Shown: in pieces, positions 7,061-14,810 of the stretch
Layout of the letters: every line of letters begins with the position of its first letter
How positions within the stretch are numbered: position 1 is the stretch's first letter
Virus record (IMG/VR): IMGVR_UViG_3300006030_000125
Span: 1 to 22,020 of that record
DNA from: a virus
DNA: 22,020 nucleotides
Reading direction: 5' to 3' (one strand)
The notes under the pieces: generated by a model
What the model was told of the DNA's origin: nothing
Database searches by the model: none
What the model saw: the letters and a program-made list of their open reading frames with translations, nothing else
Program-made: the position numbers and the translations under genes

Positions 7061-8626
7061 ATGAAATTACAATGTATTTTATTTTCTTCCATTCTAGCCT
7101 TTTCTTCCCTCGCTCATTCTTTACCAGCCACTCAATTTGTAGAATCAGATGCCACGAATCAAGTAACGATTCGTATGTCAGGCGCAACCGCGCACGACGC
7201 AGGTCTTTTACTTTTATTGAGAAATACTACACCTGGTTCTGTAATTTGCAAACCAAATACACTCGATGTGTATATCTCTTCTGCAAAGAATGATGCTCTA
7301 TATTTTTGTACTGGTGGAGTAAACTCTGGTGCAAACAATAAGAGAATTGCAATTCTTAAGGAATCAGATGGCGGTTCTGGTGTTGGCGTAGGTCCTCTTG
7401 TTCGTGCTCAGGAAACTCTAAACATTTCTGATGGGACAACCATTACTAGGAATTGGATAGACCCAAGTGATGCTACGATTCGTGCTTCTGTCGGCGTGAC
7501 TAAGCCAGCGTCTGGCGCATTCTCTGCATATAAAGAACATGCTGGAATGCCTGCTACGGCTGTCACCACAGTCGGTGCTGCTGACGTAGGAATATCTGAT
7601 ATTGAACCTGCAAGGTTTGCACAGATTTATACTCCTGTTATAACCGCTGTTGAACTAAACGCTCTACAGATAAATGGTATCTCAGGTGTCATCTTTGGTG
7701 TACCTGTTACCAAATCAATCTATCAGAGGCTACAAGCTCTTCAGTTTGCCACGACAAGCGTATGTCATCCTAGCAATGCTGGGTATGGTTTGATTACTGA
7801 TTCAACGTCCAAGGCTTCTTCAGAAGAATGCATGCCTTCATTGAACAAGGACCAAGTTGCAGGAATGTATACTGGTACTCTTACGACATGGAGCCAGATT
7901 CGTTCTGCAATCAACAAGACTGAAACTGCTGCAAGTGTTGCACCATACGGCGCGCTTACAGACGCCAACATCTATGTTCAAAGAAGATTCGCCACCTCAG
8001 GCACACAAAGAAGTTTTGAGATCTATTTTGCTGACACAGGTTGTGTTGTAGGTGCTCGTAAGTTTCTTGATAAGACCAATGCTCTCGTCACTGAAAACTC
8101 AGGAACAAACAATGTAATCAGTGGGCTCAATGGTGCTGAAACAGCTGGCAAAGGTTCGATAGGAATTCTTACCACAGAAAAGATACCAAGCTCTTCTGAT
8201 GGTTGGAGATTCGTCAAGCTCAATGGCGCTGCGCCAAGTCTACTCAATGTAGTCAAAGGAACTTATGATCTTTATTTTGAATCCACCATTCAATGGAGAA
8301 GAGTTCCTGTTGCAGGGCTACCTGCAATCGCTACTGATAAGAAAGGTGTAGCTACATCCATTGTGAATCAGATGGGTAACCCTGCTGTTGTCTCCACACT
8401 CGATATCAGCTTCTCTCATCCTTTTGGTCGTGCTGGTCTTGTAGGAAACGCCATCAAGAATAAACTTAATGCGCCTACTACACCATTCATTGCCTCTGGC
8501 TCAAATCCTTCTGACACTTCTGACGTTTACGTTCGCCCAATTGCCTCATCCACAAGAGGTCCAAACGGCGTTCCAAATGCATGTCTTAATCCTTCCAAGG
8601 TGAATGCATCACAACCAGGATTGTAA
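7061..8626 (+). CDS. Secreted PstS-like periplasmic binding protein
   Basis: The start is set at ATG 7061 (521 residues) because CCGGAG at 7047-7052 is 8 bases upstream; the ATG at 7055 is only 2 bases away. The protein opens MKLQCILFSSILAFSSLAHSLPA, a clear signal peptide with likely cleavage after the Ala-X-Ala-like end. PstS-type signs follow: IRMSGATAHDAGL early, SLNKDQVAGMYTGTLTTWSQI (the 'seven residues then IFxGxxTxWxxI' block of phosphate-binding proteins), VQRRFATSGTQRSFEIYF (the R-x-x-SGT-x-x-x-F ligand loop) and GSIGILTTEKI. PstS captures phosphate for an ABC importer; at over 500 residues this one is much longer than typical PstS (about 320 to 350). It may bind phosphate or another anion, or be a displayed virion protein. 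It is expressed late if the hairpin switch works. Confidence 0.72.
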   Translation: MKLQCILFSSILAFSSLAHSLPATQFVESDATNQVTIRMSGATAHDAGLLLLLRNTTPGSVICKPNTLDVYISSAKNDALYFCTGGVNSGANNKRIAILKESDGGSGVGVGPLVRAQETLNISDGTTITRNWIDPSDATIRASVGVTKPASGAFSAYKEHAGMPATAVTTVGAADVGISDIEPARFAQIYTPVITAVELNALQINGISGVIFGVPVTKSIYQRLQALQFATTSVCHPSNAGYGLITDSTSKASSEECMPSLNKDQVAGMYTGTLTTWSQIRSAINKTETAASVAPYGALTDANIYVQRRFATSGTQRSFEIYFADTGCVVGARKFLDKTNALVTENSGTNNVISGLNGAETAGKGSIGILTTEKIPSSSDGWRFVKLNGAAPSLLNVVKGTYDLYFESTIQWRRVPVAGLPAIATDKKGVATSIVNQMGNPAVVSTLDISFSHPFGRAGLVGNAIKNKLNAPTTPFIASGSNPSDTSDVYVRPIASSTRGPNGVPNACLNPSKVNASQPGL

Positions 8627-8640
8627 TTTTATTGTACCAG

Positions 8641-8669
8641 TTTACTTAATTATGTGATTGTTGTATAAA
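8641..8669 (+). promoter_or_regulatory. Possible sigma70-type promoter of hsp20, overlapping the late promoter
   Basis: TTTACT (8641-8646) and TATAAA (8664-8669) are separated by 17 bases and match the -35 and -10 boxes in 4 and 5 of 6 positions. The -10 shares all its bases with the late word TATAAATA, so hsp20 could be read both early by unmodified host polymerase and late. Confidence 0.45.
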
Positions 8670-8671
8670 TA
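8664..8671 (+). promoter_or_regulatory. T4-type late promoter of hsp20
   Basis: A perfect TATAAATA. By the T4 rule transcription would start near 8677, giving a leader of about 53 bases that begins with a hairpin. Confidence 0.7.
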
Positions 8672-8703
8672 ATAGTGTCCATGCCTTCGGGGTGGATACT
8701 ATT
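8671..8703 (+). promoter_or_regulatory. UUCG-capped hairpin in the hsp20 leader
   Basis: Bases 8671-8682 pair with 8692-8703 (12 pairs including two G-T), then after one bulged G, CC (8684-8685) pairs with GG (8690-8691) around a TTCG loop at 8686-8689. UUCG loops are exceptionally stable. There is no T-run after it, so it looks more like a stabilising 5' leader hairpin than a terminator, though it may also protect the 3' end of the upstream transcript. Confidence 0.6.
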
Positions 8704-8729
8704 ATTAACCTTGCTACGGGAGGTCTACA

Positions 8730-9212
8730 ATGACTAAGGTCTATACTACTGGTTATCCAAAAGATTGGAATATTAATTCTTTCTTTGTTGGATACGATAA
8801 ATTCTTCAATGAAGCTTCTAAGATTCACGATGAATTGGCGAAGCACGTCCCCAATTATCCTCCATACAACGTCAAAAAGATCGATGAAAATAAGTACGTC
8901 ATCGAACTAGCTGTTGCTGGTTTCTGTCGTTCTGACATCGAAATCGAGTTTGTGGAAGATAAACTCATCGTTCGTGGTGCTTCAAAGAACGACGATTCCA
9001 ATGATTACCTATTCAAAGGAATCAGCAACCGTTCATTCACCAGGACATTTGCTCTAAGCGACGCAATCGAGATCAAGGGTGCAGAGATGCTTAACGGTAT
9101 GCTGCAGATCATTCTCGAAAGAATCATTCCGGAGCATAAGAAACCGAAGAAGATTGAGATTAAAGAGCCTTCAGTTGTAGCCACTACAGATAAACAGCTA
9201 CTAACGGAGTAA
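8730..9212 (+). CDS. Hsp20 small heat-shock chaperone
   Basis: A 160-residue alpha-crystallin-type protein. After an N-terminal arm (FFVGYDKFFNEA) comes NYPPYNVKKIDENKYVIELAVAGF, the start of the crystallin domain typical of IbpA-like proteins. Then follow KLIVRGASK, YLFKGISNRSFTRTFALSD, GAEMLNGMLQIILERIIPEHKKPKKIEI, with the conserved NGxLxIxLxRxIPE end strand. Such proteins bind unfolding proteins without ATP. Hsp20 genes are common in aquatic T4-like phages, where a role in head or replisome folding is suspected but not shown. It has its own promoter region (8641-8671) and a strong GGGAGG SD at 8717-8722. The tail after the domain is low in conserved features. The call is secure. Confidence 0.93.
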   Translation: MTKVYTTGYPKDWNINSFFVGYDKFFNEASKIHDELAKHVPNYPPYNVKKIDENKYVIELAVAGFCRSDIEIEFVEDKLIVRGASKNDDSNDYLFKGISNRSFTRTFALSDAIEIKGAEMLNGMLQIILERIIPEHKKPKKIEIKEPSVVATTDKQLLTE

Positions 9213-9218
9213 TCTAAC

Positions 9219-9335
9219 ATGACTAAACAACAACTCGGTCGTCTATTTTTATGTCTTACATTATGTTTTGCACCAGTCGCATTTGCTATGTATGTGCATG
9301 AAGCAGTAAATATACTTCAACCAGCAATCATTTAA
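9219..9335 (+). CDS. 38-residue secreted or membrane peptide upstream of endolysin
   Basis: ATG 9219 to TAA 9333-9335 encodes 38 residues: a positively charged start (MTKQQLGRLF), a hydrophobic stretch with two cysteines (LCLTLCFAPVAFA) and a short tail MYVHEAVNILQPAII. GGAG at 9206-9209 is 9 bases upstream. The ORF is real by its SD, its placement 6 bases after hsp20 and the terminator that follows within 7 bases. AFA before M24 fits a signal-peptidase site; if uncleaved it would be a single-span membrane peptide. It is immediately before the endolysin, so a lysis role (holin-like or regulator) is possible, but it is also shorter than most holins. No known family is recognised. Confidence 0.6.
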   Translation: MTKQQLGRLFLCLTLCFAPVAFAMYVHEAVNILQPAII

Positions 9336-9341
9336 GATTGC

Positions 9342-9366
9342 AAGGGGGAGGCAACTCCCCCTTTTT
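9342..9366 (+). terminator. Rho-independent terminator with GCAA loop
   Basis: AAGGGGGAG (9342-9350) pairs with CTCCCCCTT (9355-9363) around a GCAA tetraloop, followed by a run of T to 9366. It ends the hsp20 / 38-residue transcript and isolates the endolysin from read-through. Confidence 0.92.
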
Positions 9367-9369
9367 GAT

Positions 9370-9377
9370 TATAAATA
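9370..9377 (+). promoter_or_regulatory. T4-type late promoter touching the endolysin start
   Basis: A perfect TATAAATA directly after the terminator. Start of transcription is expected near 9382-9383, which is the start codon itself (9382), so any mRNA from it would be leaderless or nearly so. Confidence 0.55.
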
Positions 9378-9381
9378 ATGC

Positions 9382-9990
9382 ATGAATAAAGAACTACTCA
9401 AGATTGCTTTTCCTACCGCATCAGATGAAACTCTGACTAAGTATCTTTTACATCTTGAAGATGCACTAGCTAATTACAACATTCAAACCCATCACGACAT
9501 CTCTGCTTTCTTAGCACACATTGGTCATGAATCCGGCGATCTTAGAAGAGTAAAAGAAAATCTTAACTACTCAGTCGATGGGTTACTTAAGGTATTTCCA
9601 AAATACTTTAAAGATCGTCAAGAAGCTGAGAAGTATGCAAGACAACCTATAAGAATAGCGAGCCGCGTGTATGCCAACCGCATGGGAAATAGCAACGAAG
9701 AGAGTGGTGATGGATGGAGATACTGTGGCCGCGGACTGATACAGTTAACTGGTAAAAGCAACTACCAAAAGTTTGCCAAATATGTAAACAAGAGTTTGGA
9801 TGATGTAATTAGTTTTCTAGAAGTACCAAAGGGAGCATGCACATCCGCTGCTTATTTTTGGAAAACAAATCATTGTAATGGTAAGACAATAGAAGAATCT
9901 ACTAAGATAATAAATGGTGGAACTCATGGCTTGGAAGATAGAAAAACAAGATATCAAAGAATAATTAATAAAATTTCAGATGTACTTTAA
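9382..9990 (+). CDS. GH19-family endolysin
   Basis: A 202-residue glycoside hydrolase of the chitinase-19 / lysozyme fold, which in phages cuts peptidoglycan glycan strands at lysis. Visible signs are LAHIGHESGDLRRVKENLNYS (residues 44-64) with Glu50 in the HES position and Glu59 nearby as likely catalytic acids, RVYANRMGNSNEESGDGWRYCGRGLIQLTGKSNY, and a late AAYFW block followed by TKIINGG and RxxRYxxI. There is no signal peptide or membrane segment, so a holin or similar would be needed to reach the wall. Unusually no SD is present: the region just upstream is a terminator and then TATAAATAATGC. No in-frame Met lies between this one and about residue 103, so the start is well fixed. Confidence 0.9.
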   Translation: MNKELLKIAFPTASDETLTKYLLHLEDALANYNIQTHHDISAFLAHIGHESGDLRRVKENLNYSVDGLLKVFPKYFKDRQEAEKYARQPIRIASRVYANRMGNSNEESGDGWRYCGRGLIQLTGKSNYQKFAKYVNKSLDDVISFLEVPKGACTSAAYFWKTNHCNGKTIEESTKIINGGTHGLEDRKTRYQRIINKISDVL

Positions 9991-10035
9991 TTATGAAACG
10001 TGTTAGTATATTCATGATCATAGATGAGATTATAA

Positions 10036-12597
10036 ATGAAATTTTACACAAATGTAATTCTACGTGGAAGCAATATCCTGTTTCGTGGCTACGACAACGG
10101 AAAAAGGATACAACAAAAGATAAAGTGTAAACCTTATCTTTTCATCGAATCACGCAATCCAGACAAAGCTTCTTACTCTACAATCTATGGAACCAAAGTC
10201 GATCGCATGGGCTTTGAGTCTGTCAACGACGCTAAAGAATTTGTAGAGTCCTACACAAACGTTGAAAACTTCAGCATCCATGGGCAATCGCCCCACATGT
10301 TCCATTATACATGGATCAACGATACGTTCACCGGTGATGTTCAATACGACCCAACAAAGATCAGAGTAGCTTACATCGATATCGAGGTTGCTTCTGATGA
10401 CGGGTTCCCTGAGCCTGAAAAAGCAGATAAAGAAATCACAGCTATTTCGATGAGGTTCAGAGATGAAACATTTGTGTTTGGTTGCGGTGATTACAAATCA
10501 TCTTCAGAACATGTTAAGTATGTAAAGTGTACTGATGAAGCTTCTCTGATATCATGGTTCATTAAATCTTTTGCTGCAGTTTCTCCTGATGTAATCAGTG
10601 GCTGGAACGTTGAAAACTTTGATATTCCCTACATCATCAACCGATCCAATCGTCTGCTTGGTGAAGAAGAAACAGCAAAGCTTTCTCCATGGAACATCAT
10701 TAACACTCGTCGTGTTAGTCGTGGTAAAGTCAACGGTGAATCTGAGGTCTATGAAATCTTAGGTGTATCCACACTCGACTATCTTCCTTTGTATCGTAAG
10801 TTTACGTATACGAATCAAGAATCATATAAGCTTGATCATATTGCTTTATTGGAACTCGGTGAGAAGAAACTTGACTATTCTCAATACGGTAACCTAAATG
10901 AGTTGTACAAGCAAGACTATCAACTCTTCATCGATTACAATGTTAAAGACGTAGATTTAGTTATACGTCTCGAGGATAAGCTTAAGCTCATCGAGTTGGT
11001 TTACGCCATGGCTTACTCAGCTAAAACCAACTATACTGATACATTTGGTGTAGTTAGGCTCTGGGATATTATCGTACATAACTTCTTGATTAATCGTAAC
11101 ATCGTCATAACACCAAAAGATAACATCCCTGAGATCCCATATAAGATGGCTGCTTCGTCTGAGGATCCAATTACAGGTGAAGTGACTGACTATGGATCTT
11201 TTACTGGCGCTTATGTCAAAGCACCACAGGTAGGATTGCATAACTGGGTCGTATCGTTTGACTTAAACAGTCTCTACCCACACTTGATCATGCAGTACAA
11301 CATCTCGCCTGAGACGTATTACTCACAGTGCAAAGGCAACATCGATGTTGATAGCTTCTTAAATGGTGAAGCAAACAACTGGGATACGGATCTAATCAAG
11401 ACAGCAAACCGCTGCATCTTTGTTCGTGACAAACAAGGTTTTCTTCCTGAGTTAATGCAACAGTACTATGACATGCGTACTGTGTATAAGAAGAAGATGA
11501 TCGAGGCCCAAAAGCAATATCAAAAAGATAAGTCTTATGAGCTTGAAAAGGAAATATCGAAATACAATAATCTTCAGCTAGCGTTTAAGATCATGTTGAA
11601 TTCAGCTTACGGTGCGCTTGGTAATCAATACTTTAGGTATTACCAATTGGCCTTAGCCGAATGCATCACCCTATCTGGCCAAGTAACGATTCGTTGGATC
11701 GAAGACAAGATGAATCAGTACTTGAATAACTTACTCAAGACTCAGAACCAAGACTATGTTCTCGCTTCAGACACCGACTCAATCTACCTATGTCTTGATA
11801 AATTAGTTAAGCATGTATTCAAAGACGAAGACGATAAGAAAAAGATCGTGGACTTCCTTGACAAAGTTTGTAATGAAAAGCTCGAACCATACATTGATAA
11901 GTGTTACCAAGAACTAGCTACCTACACGAACGCTTATTCTCAAAAGATGAAGATGAAGCGAGAATCAATTGCAGACAAGGGTATCTGGACAGCAAAGAAA
12001 CGATACATCTTGAATGTGTATGATTCAGAAGGTGTTAGGTACGCTCAACCAAAGTTAAAGATCATGGGTATCGAGGCAGTCAAGTCTTCCACCCCTATGT
12101 CTTGCAGAGAATCGATTAAGAATGCTTTGAAGATCATTATGACTAAAGACAATGAGTCTTTGATCGAATACATCAAGCAATTCAAAACAGAGTTTCTGTC
12201 AATGCCGTTTGAAGACATTGCTTTTCCTCGAGGATGCAATGGATTGAATAAATATAGAGACAAAGGTGGGATCTATAAAAAAGGAACGCCGATTCATGCA
12301 AAAGGTGCATTGATCTACAATCACTTTGTAGAAAAGCACAATCTGTCTAAAAAGTATCAATCGATTAGTAACGGGGATAAAATCAAATATTGCTATCTTC
12401 GTTTTCCTAATCGTTACAACATTGAAGTTATTTCTTGCCCAGGAACACTTCCTCCAGAATTTGATTTGTCTTGTTTGATTGATTATGATACTCAATTTGA
12501 AAAAGCATTTCTTGAACCATTGAATGGAATTCTGGAAAAGATTGACTGGGTTGCAGAAAAGAACCATATCGCAACTATCGAGGATTTCTTCCAATGA
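10036..12597 (+). CDS. 43: Family B DNA polymerase gp43
   Basis: An 853-residue replicative polymerase with 3'-5' exonuclease. Exonuclease motifs: YIDIEV (Asp115, Glu117), GWNVENFDIPYI and YNVKDVDLV. Polymerase motif A is FDLNSLYPHL with the metal Asp at 409 (408 in T4), motif B KIMLNSAYGALGN, motif C ASDTDSIY with Asp579 and Asp581, and the template-binding AKKRYI follows. T4 gp43 has 898 residues; this one is about 40 residues shorter between motifs A and C. The C-terminal IATIEDFFQ has the hydrophobic look of a clamp-binding tail. A weak SD (GAG at 10026-10028) precedes the ATG; RegA or self-control at the start is known in T4 but no clear operator hairpin is seen in the 45 bases upstream. 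Confidence 0.96.
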   Translation: MKFYTNVILRGSNILFRGYDNGKRIQQKIKCKPYLFIESRNPDKASYSTIYGTKVDRMGFESVNDAKEFVESYTNVENFSIHGQSPHMFHYTWINDTFTGDVQYDPTKIRVAYIDIEVASDDGFPEPEKADKEITAISMRFRDETFVFGCGDYKSSSEHVKYVKCTDEASLISWFIKSFAAVSPDVISGWNVENFDIPYIINRSNRLLGEEETAKLSPWNIINTRRVSRGKVNGESEVYEILGVSTLDYLPLYRKFTYTNQESYKLDHIALLELGEKKLDYSQYGNLNELYKQDYQLFIDYNVKDVDLVIRLEDKLKLIELVYAMAYSAKTNYTDTFGVVRLWDIIVHNFLINRNIVITPKDNIPEIPYKMAASSEDPITGEVTDYGSFTGAYVKAPQVGLHNWVVSFDLNSLYPHLIMQYNISPETYYSQCKGNIDVDSFLNGEANNWDTDLIKTANRCIFVRDKQGFLPELMQQYYDMRTVYKKKMIEAQKQYQKDKSYELEKEISKYNNLQLAFKIMLNSAYGALGNQYFRYYQLALAECITLSGQVTIRWIEDKMNQYLNNLLKTQNQDYVLASDTDSIYLCLDKLVKHVFKDEDDKKKIVDFLDKVCNEKLEPYIDKCYQELATYTNAYSQKMKMKRESIADKGIWTAKKRYILNVYDSEGVRYAQPKLKIMGIEAVKSSTPMSCRESIKNALKIIMTKDNESLIEYIKQFKTEFLSMPFEDIAFPRGCNGLNKYRDKGGIYKKGTPIHAKGALIYNHFVEKHNLSKKYQSISNGDKIKYCYLRFPNRYNIEVISCPGTLPPEFDLSCLIDYDTQFEKAFLEPLNGILEKIDWVAEKNHIATIEDFFQ

Positions 12598-12920
12598 GAC
12601 AAGTAGATAATTTTGATGATGATTTTGGTTTTTCACTATTAAGTGAAGATGAACTAAAGAAAAGAGAAGAAGATGCAGCAGCTCAAGCTGCACAGTACGC
12701 TGCAACCAAAGCAGCTGAAGCGTTCAAGCAAGAGTTTGAATTTGAAATCAATAAGACTTCTGAATACTATCAAGGAAGACTCAAGCAACTATACGACGCC
12801 ATCATGCCTCTTCTTGTTAATTTGTCTAAAGACAACGACAAGGCTTACATCTATTGGCCTAATCGACAAGAAAAGATACAGAAATTTGTTAACAAGATAA
12901 AGGCACTAGCTGAGCAATGA
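12594..12920 (+). CDS. Conserved-type unknown acidic/coiled protein after gene 43
   Basis: A 108-residue protein that starts within the stop of gene 43 (ATGA). It opens with an acidic FDDDFGFSLLSEDELKKREED, then an alanine-rich helix (residues 30-45) and a second part with MPLLVNLSKDNDKAYIYWPNRQEKIQKFVNKIKAL. The block 'IYWPNRxEKIxxFxxKI' is one I associate with small proteins of aquatic T4-like phages, but without a known function. Overlap with both the polymerase and the next gene suggests a replisome-linked or polymerase-dosed role. The acidic phenylalanine-rich start might bind another protein. No enzyme motif is visible. Confidence 0.7.
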   Translation: MRQVDNFDDDFGFSLLSEDELKKREEDAAAQAAQYAATKAAEAFKQEFEFEINKTSEYYQGRLKQLYDAIMPLLVNLSKDNDKAYIYWPNRQEKIQKFVNKIKALAEQ

Positions 12921-13735
12921 TAAACGTAGTAGCTTTAGTTACAGCAATAGCTATCTCCATCATAGCAGCTTATTATTCTATCATCGGTCTAACCACTATA
13001 TTTGCTGCAGCATTTTGGCCAGTCGTTATCATGGGATCTTTTCTTGAATTAGGAAAGATCGTTACTACTAATTGGCTTTATAGCAATTGGGAAATTGCTC
13101 CTAAATTTATCAAAGTTTATTTGATGACGGCTATCTTTATCTTGATGTTCATAACATCTATGGGTATCTTTGGATACTTATCTAAGGCACACATAGAACA
13201 AACAGTGTCACAGGGTGATAACACCGATAACATCGAACTGATTGAACAGAAGATCGAGTTTGAACAAGATAAGATCAATGATTCCAAACTTGTGTTAAAG
13301 CAGCTCGATGCATCTGTACAAAGACTTGTAGACAACGATCGTATTCGTGGTTCAGATGGAGCCATAGCGATAAGAAACTTACAAAAACAAGAAAGAAAAG
13401 ATTTAACTGAAACTATAGAAAATAGTATGAAAGTTATATCTGACTATAAGATGGAAGCAAATGTACTACAAAAATCTAAACGTCAGATGGAAGCTGAAAT
13501 AGGTCCATTGAAGTACATAGCCGAATTGATATATGGTGATGAAGCAAAAGATCATTTTGAAAGCTCAGTAAGAGCTGTGATCATATTGCTAGTATGTGTA
13601 TTTGACCCATTAGCTATAGTGTTGTTACTTGCTGTGAACGTATCAATGACTCAGAAAAAGAAGTTTACTTTAAAACAGCAAGATAGTATAATGGAGATAG
13701 TACGGAGTTCTATAAATAACATTCGATCGAAATGA
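12917..13735 (+). CDS. Membrane protein with long coiled coil, function unknown
   Basis: A 272-residue protein with hydrophobic segments at about residues 2-24, 30-45, 66-88 and 220-243, and a heptad-rich cytoplasmic or periplasmic stretch between about 98 and 200 ([49 protein letters not shown]). Blocks such as [27 protein letters not shown] and [17 protein letters not shown] in the first part, and KYIAELIYG ... [14 protein letters not shown] at the end, are recurrent in aquatic T4-like phages, from memory. Placement between gene 43 and uvsX with a 4-base overlap to the previous gene means co-expression with the replication proteins. Anchoring replication at the membrane or immunity to superinfection are possible roles; neither is shown. 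It is not a holin by length or topology. Confidence 0.75.
   Translation: MINVVALVTAIAISIIAAYYSIIGLTTIFAAAFWPVVIMGSFLELGKIVTTNWLYSNWEIAPKFIKVYLMTAIFILMFITSMGIFGYLSKAHIEQTVSQGDNTDNIELIEQKIEFEQDKINDSKLVLKQLDASVQRLVDNDRIRGSDGAIAIRNLQKQERKDLTETIENSMKVISDYKMEANVLQKSKRQMEAEIGPLKYIAELIYGDEAKDHFESSVRAVIILLVCVFDPLAIVLLLAVNVSMTQKKKFTLKQQDSIMEIVRSSINNIRSK
13711..13718 (+). promoter_or_regulatory. TATAAATA word inside the end of the membrane-protein gene
   Basis: A perfect late-promoter word 24 bases before uvsX, with predicted start near 13724. It lies in coding sequence (codons for Ser-Ile-Asn-Asn), so chance is possible. Confidence 0.3.
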
Positions 13736-13742
13736 GGTATAC

Positions 13743-14810
13743 ATGACGACATTTCTAAAAAACTTATGTGAGCAACTCAAAGATGAAGACACAAACATCG
13801 TCGCTGATGGACAAGGTTCTGCGGAGTTTAGTGGATGCATTGATTCTGGTTCTTTTATTCTCAATGCTGTTCTTAGCGGGAGCATATACGGCGGCGTTCC
13901 TAACAATAAGATTACTGCTTTCGCCGGTGAATCGGCTACTGGAAAAACGTTCTTTGTTCTAGGAATAGTTAAGTCTTTCCTCGACGCTCATCCTGAAGCT
14001 GGTGTCATGTATTACGATACAGAAGCAGCTGTGACCAAACAGATGATGGAGGAGCGCGGTATCGATACCAAGCGCGTTATCGTTGCTGAGATGGATACCA
14101 TTCAGCGGTTTAGAACCCACGCACTAAAGACTCTTGATTTTTATGAAAAGACTGGTAAGGATCGTCCTCCGTTCATGATGGTCCTTGATTCACTCGGCTT
14201 ATTGTCAACAACTAAAGAAATGGAAGACACCGCTGAGGGTAAAGAAACACGTGACATGACAAAGGCTCAGGTTATCAAGGCAGCTTTTCGTGTGCTGACT
14301 CTCAAGTTGGCCAAAGTCAAAGTACCATTGTTGGTTACCAATCACGTCTACGCTGCCGTAGGATCGTATGTTCCTACCAATGAAATCTCAGGTGGATCGG
14401 GTTTGAAATATGCAGCATCAACCATTGCAATGCTTTCAAAGAAGAAAGACAAGGATAGTAACAACGATGTGGTCGGTAACATCATCAAGGTCAAGATGCA
14501 CAAGTCAAGGTTATCAAAAGAAAATGGACAGGTAGAAGTACGCCTGTCATATGATAAGGGACTCGACAGGTATTACGGTTTACTCGAATTAGCGGAAAAG
14601 TATAATATAATCAAGAAAGTATCAACTAGGTACGAGATGCCTAATGGTACTAAGTTGTTTGGTAAAGAAATTAACACCAATCCAGAAAAATACTTTACTG
14701 AAGATCTCCTAAAGATTCTCGATGAATGCGCTAAGAAAGAATATTCTTATGGCCAGGGTTATGAAGAAATTGGAGAAATGAATGACGATCGAGAAGACGA
14801 TACTATCTAA
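13743..14810 (+). CDS. uvsX: RecA-like recombinase UvsX
   Basis: A 355-residue RecA-family protein (T4 UvsX has 391). GESATGKT (residues 62-69) is the Walker A loop, [10 protein letters not shown] holds the post-Walker acidic residue, [10 protein letters not shown] (145-154) is Walker B, and [28 protein letters not shown] covers the L2-side DNA-binding loop. The end [14 protein letters not shown] is acidic, as in other recombinases. It forms filaments on ssDNA and drives strand exchange for recombination-dependent replication and repair. SD: TGAGGT before the ATG at 13743, partly overlapping the preceding stop. The last 29 bases overlap gene 41, so recombinase and helicase are coupled. Confidence 0.94.
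   Translation: MTTFLKNLCEQLKDEDTNIVADGQGSAEFSGCIDSGSFILNAVLSGSIYGGVPNNKITAFAGESATGKTFFVLGIVKSFLDAHPEAGVMYYDTEAAVTKQMMEERGIDTKRVIVAEMDTIQRFRTHALKTLDFYEKTGKDRPPFMMVLDSLGLLSTTKEMEDTAEGKETRDMTKAQVIKAAFRVLTLKLAKVKVPLLVTNHVYAAVGSYVPTNEISGGSGLKYAASTIAMLSKKKDKDSNNDVVGNIIKVKMHKSRLSKENGQVEVRLSYDKGLDRYYGLLELAEKYNIIKKVSTRYEMPNGTKLFGKEINTNPEKYFTEDLLKILDECAKKEYSYGQGYEEIGEMNDDREDDTI

Noticed and set aside
7039-7293. Frame of 84 residues overlapping the PstS-like start
   Set aside because: It shares the region with a clear signal peptide in the other frame and has no SD of its own.
10030-10038. TATAAATG as a late promoter for gene 43
   Set aside because: It overlaps the ATG itself and would start transcription inside the gene. 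It is one base off consensus.
12199-12705. Long minus-strand open frame (168 residues) under gene 43
   Set aside because: It is antisense to well-conserved polymerase codons, its composition looks like a shadow frame, and no promoter or SD was seen.
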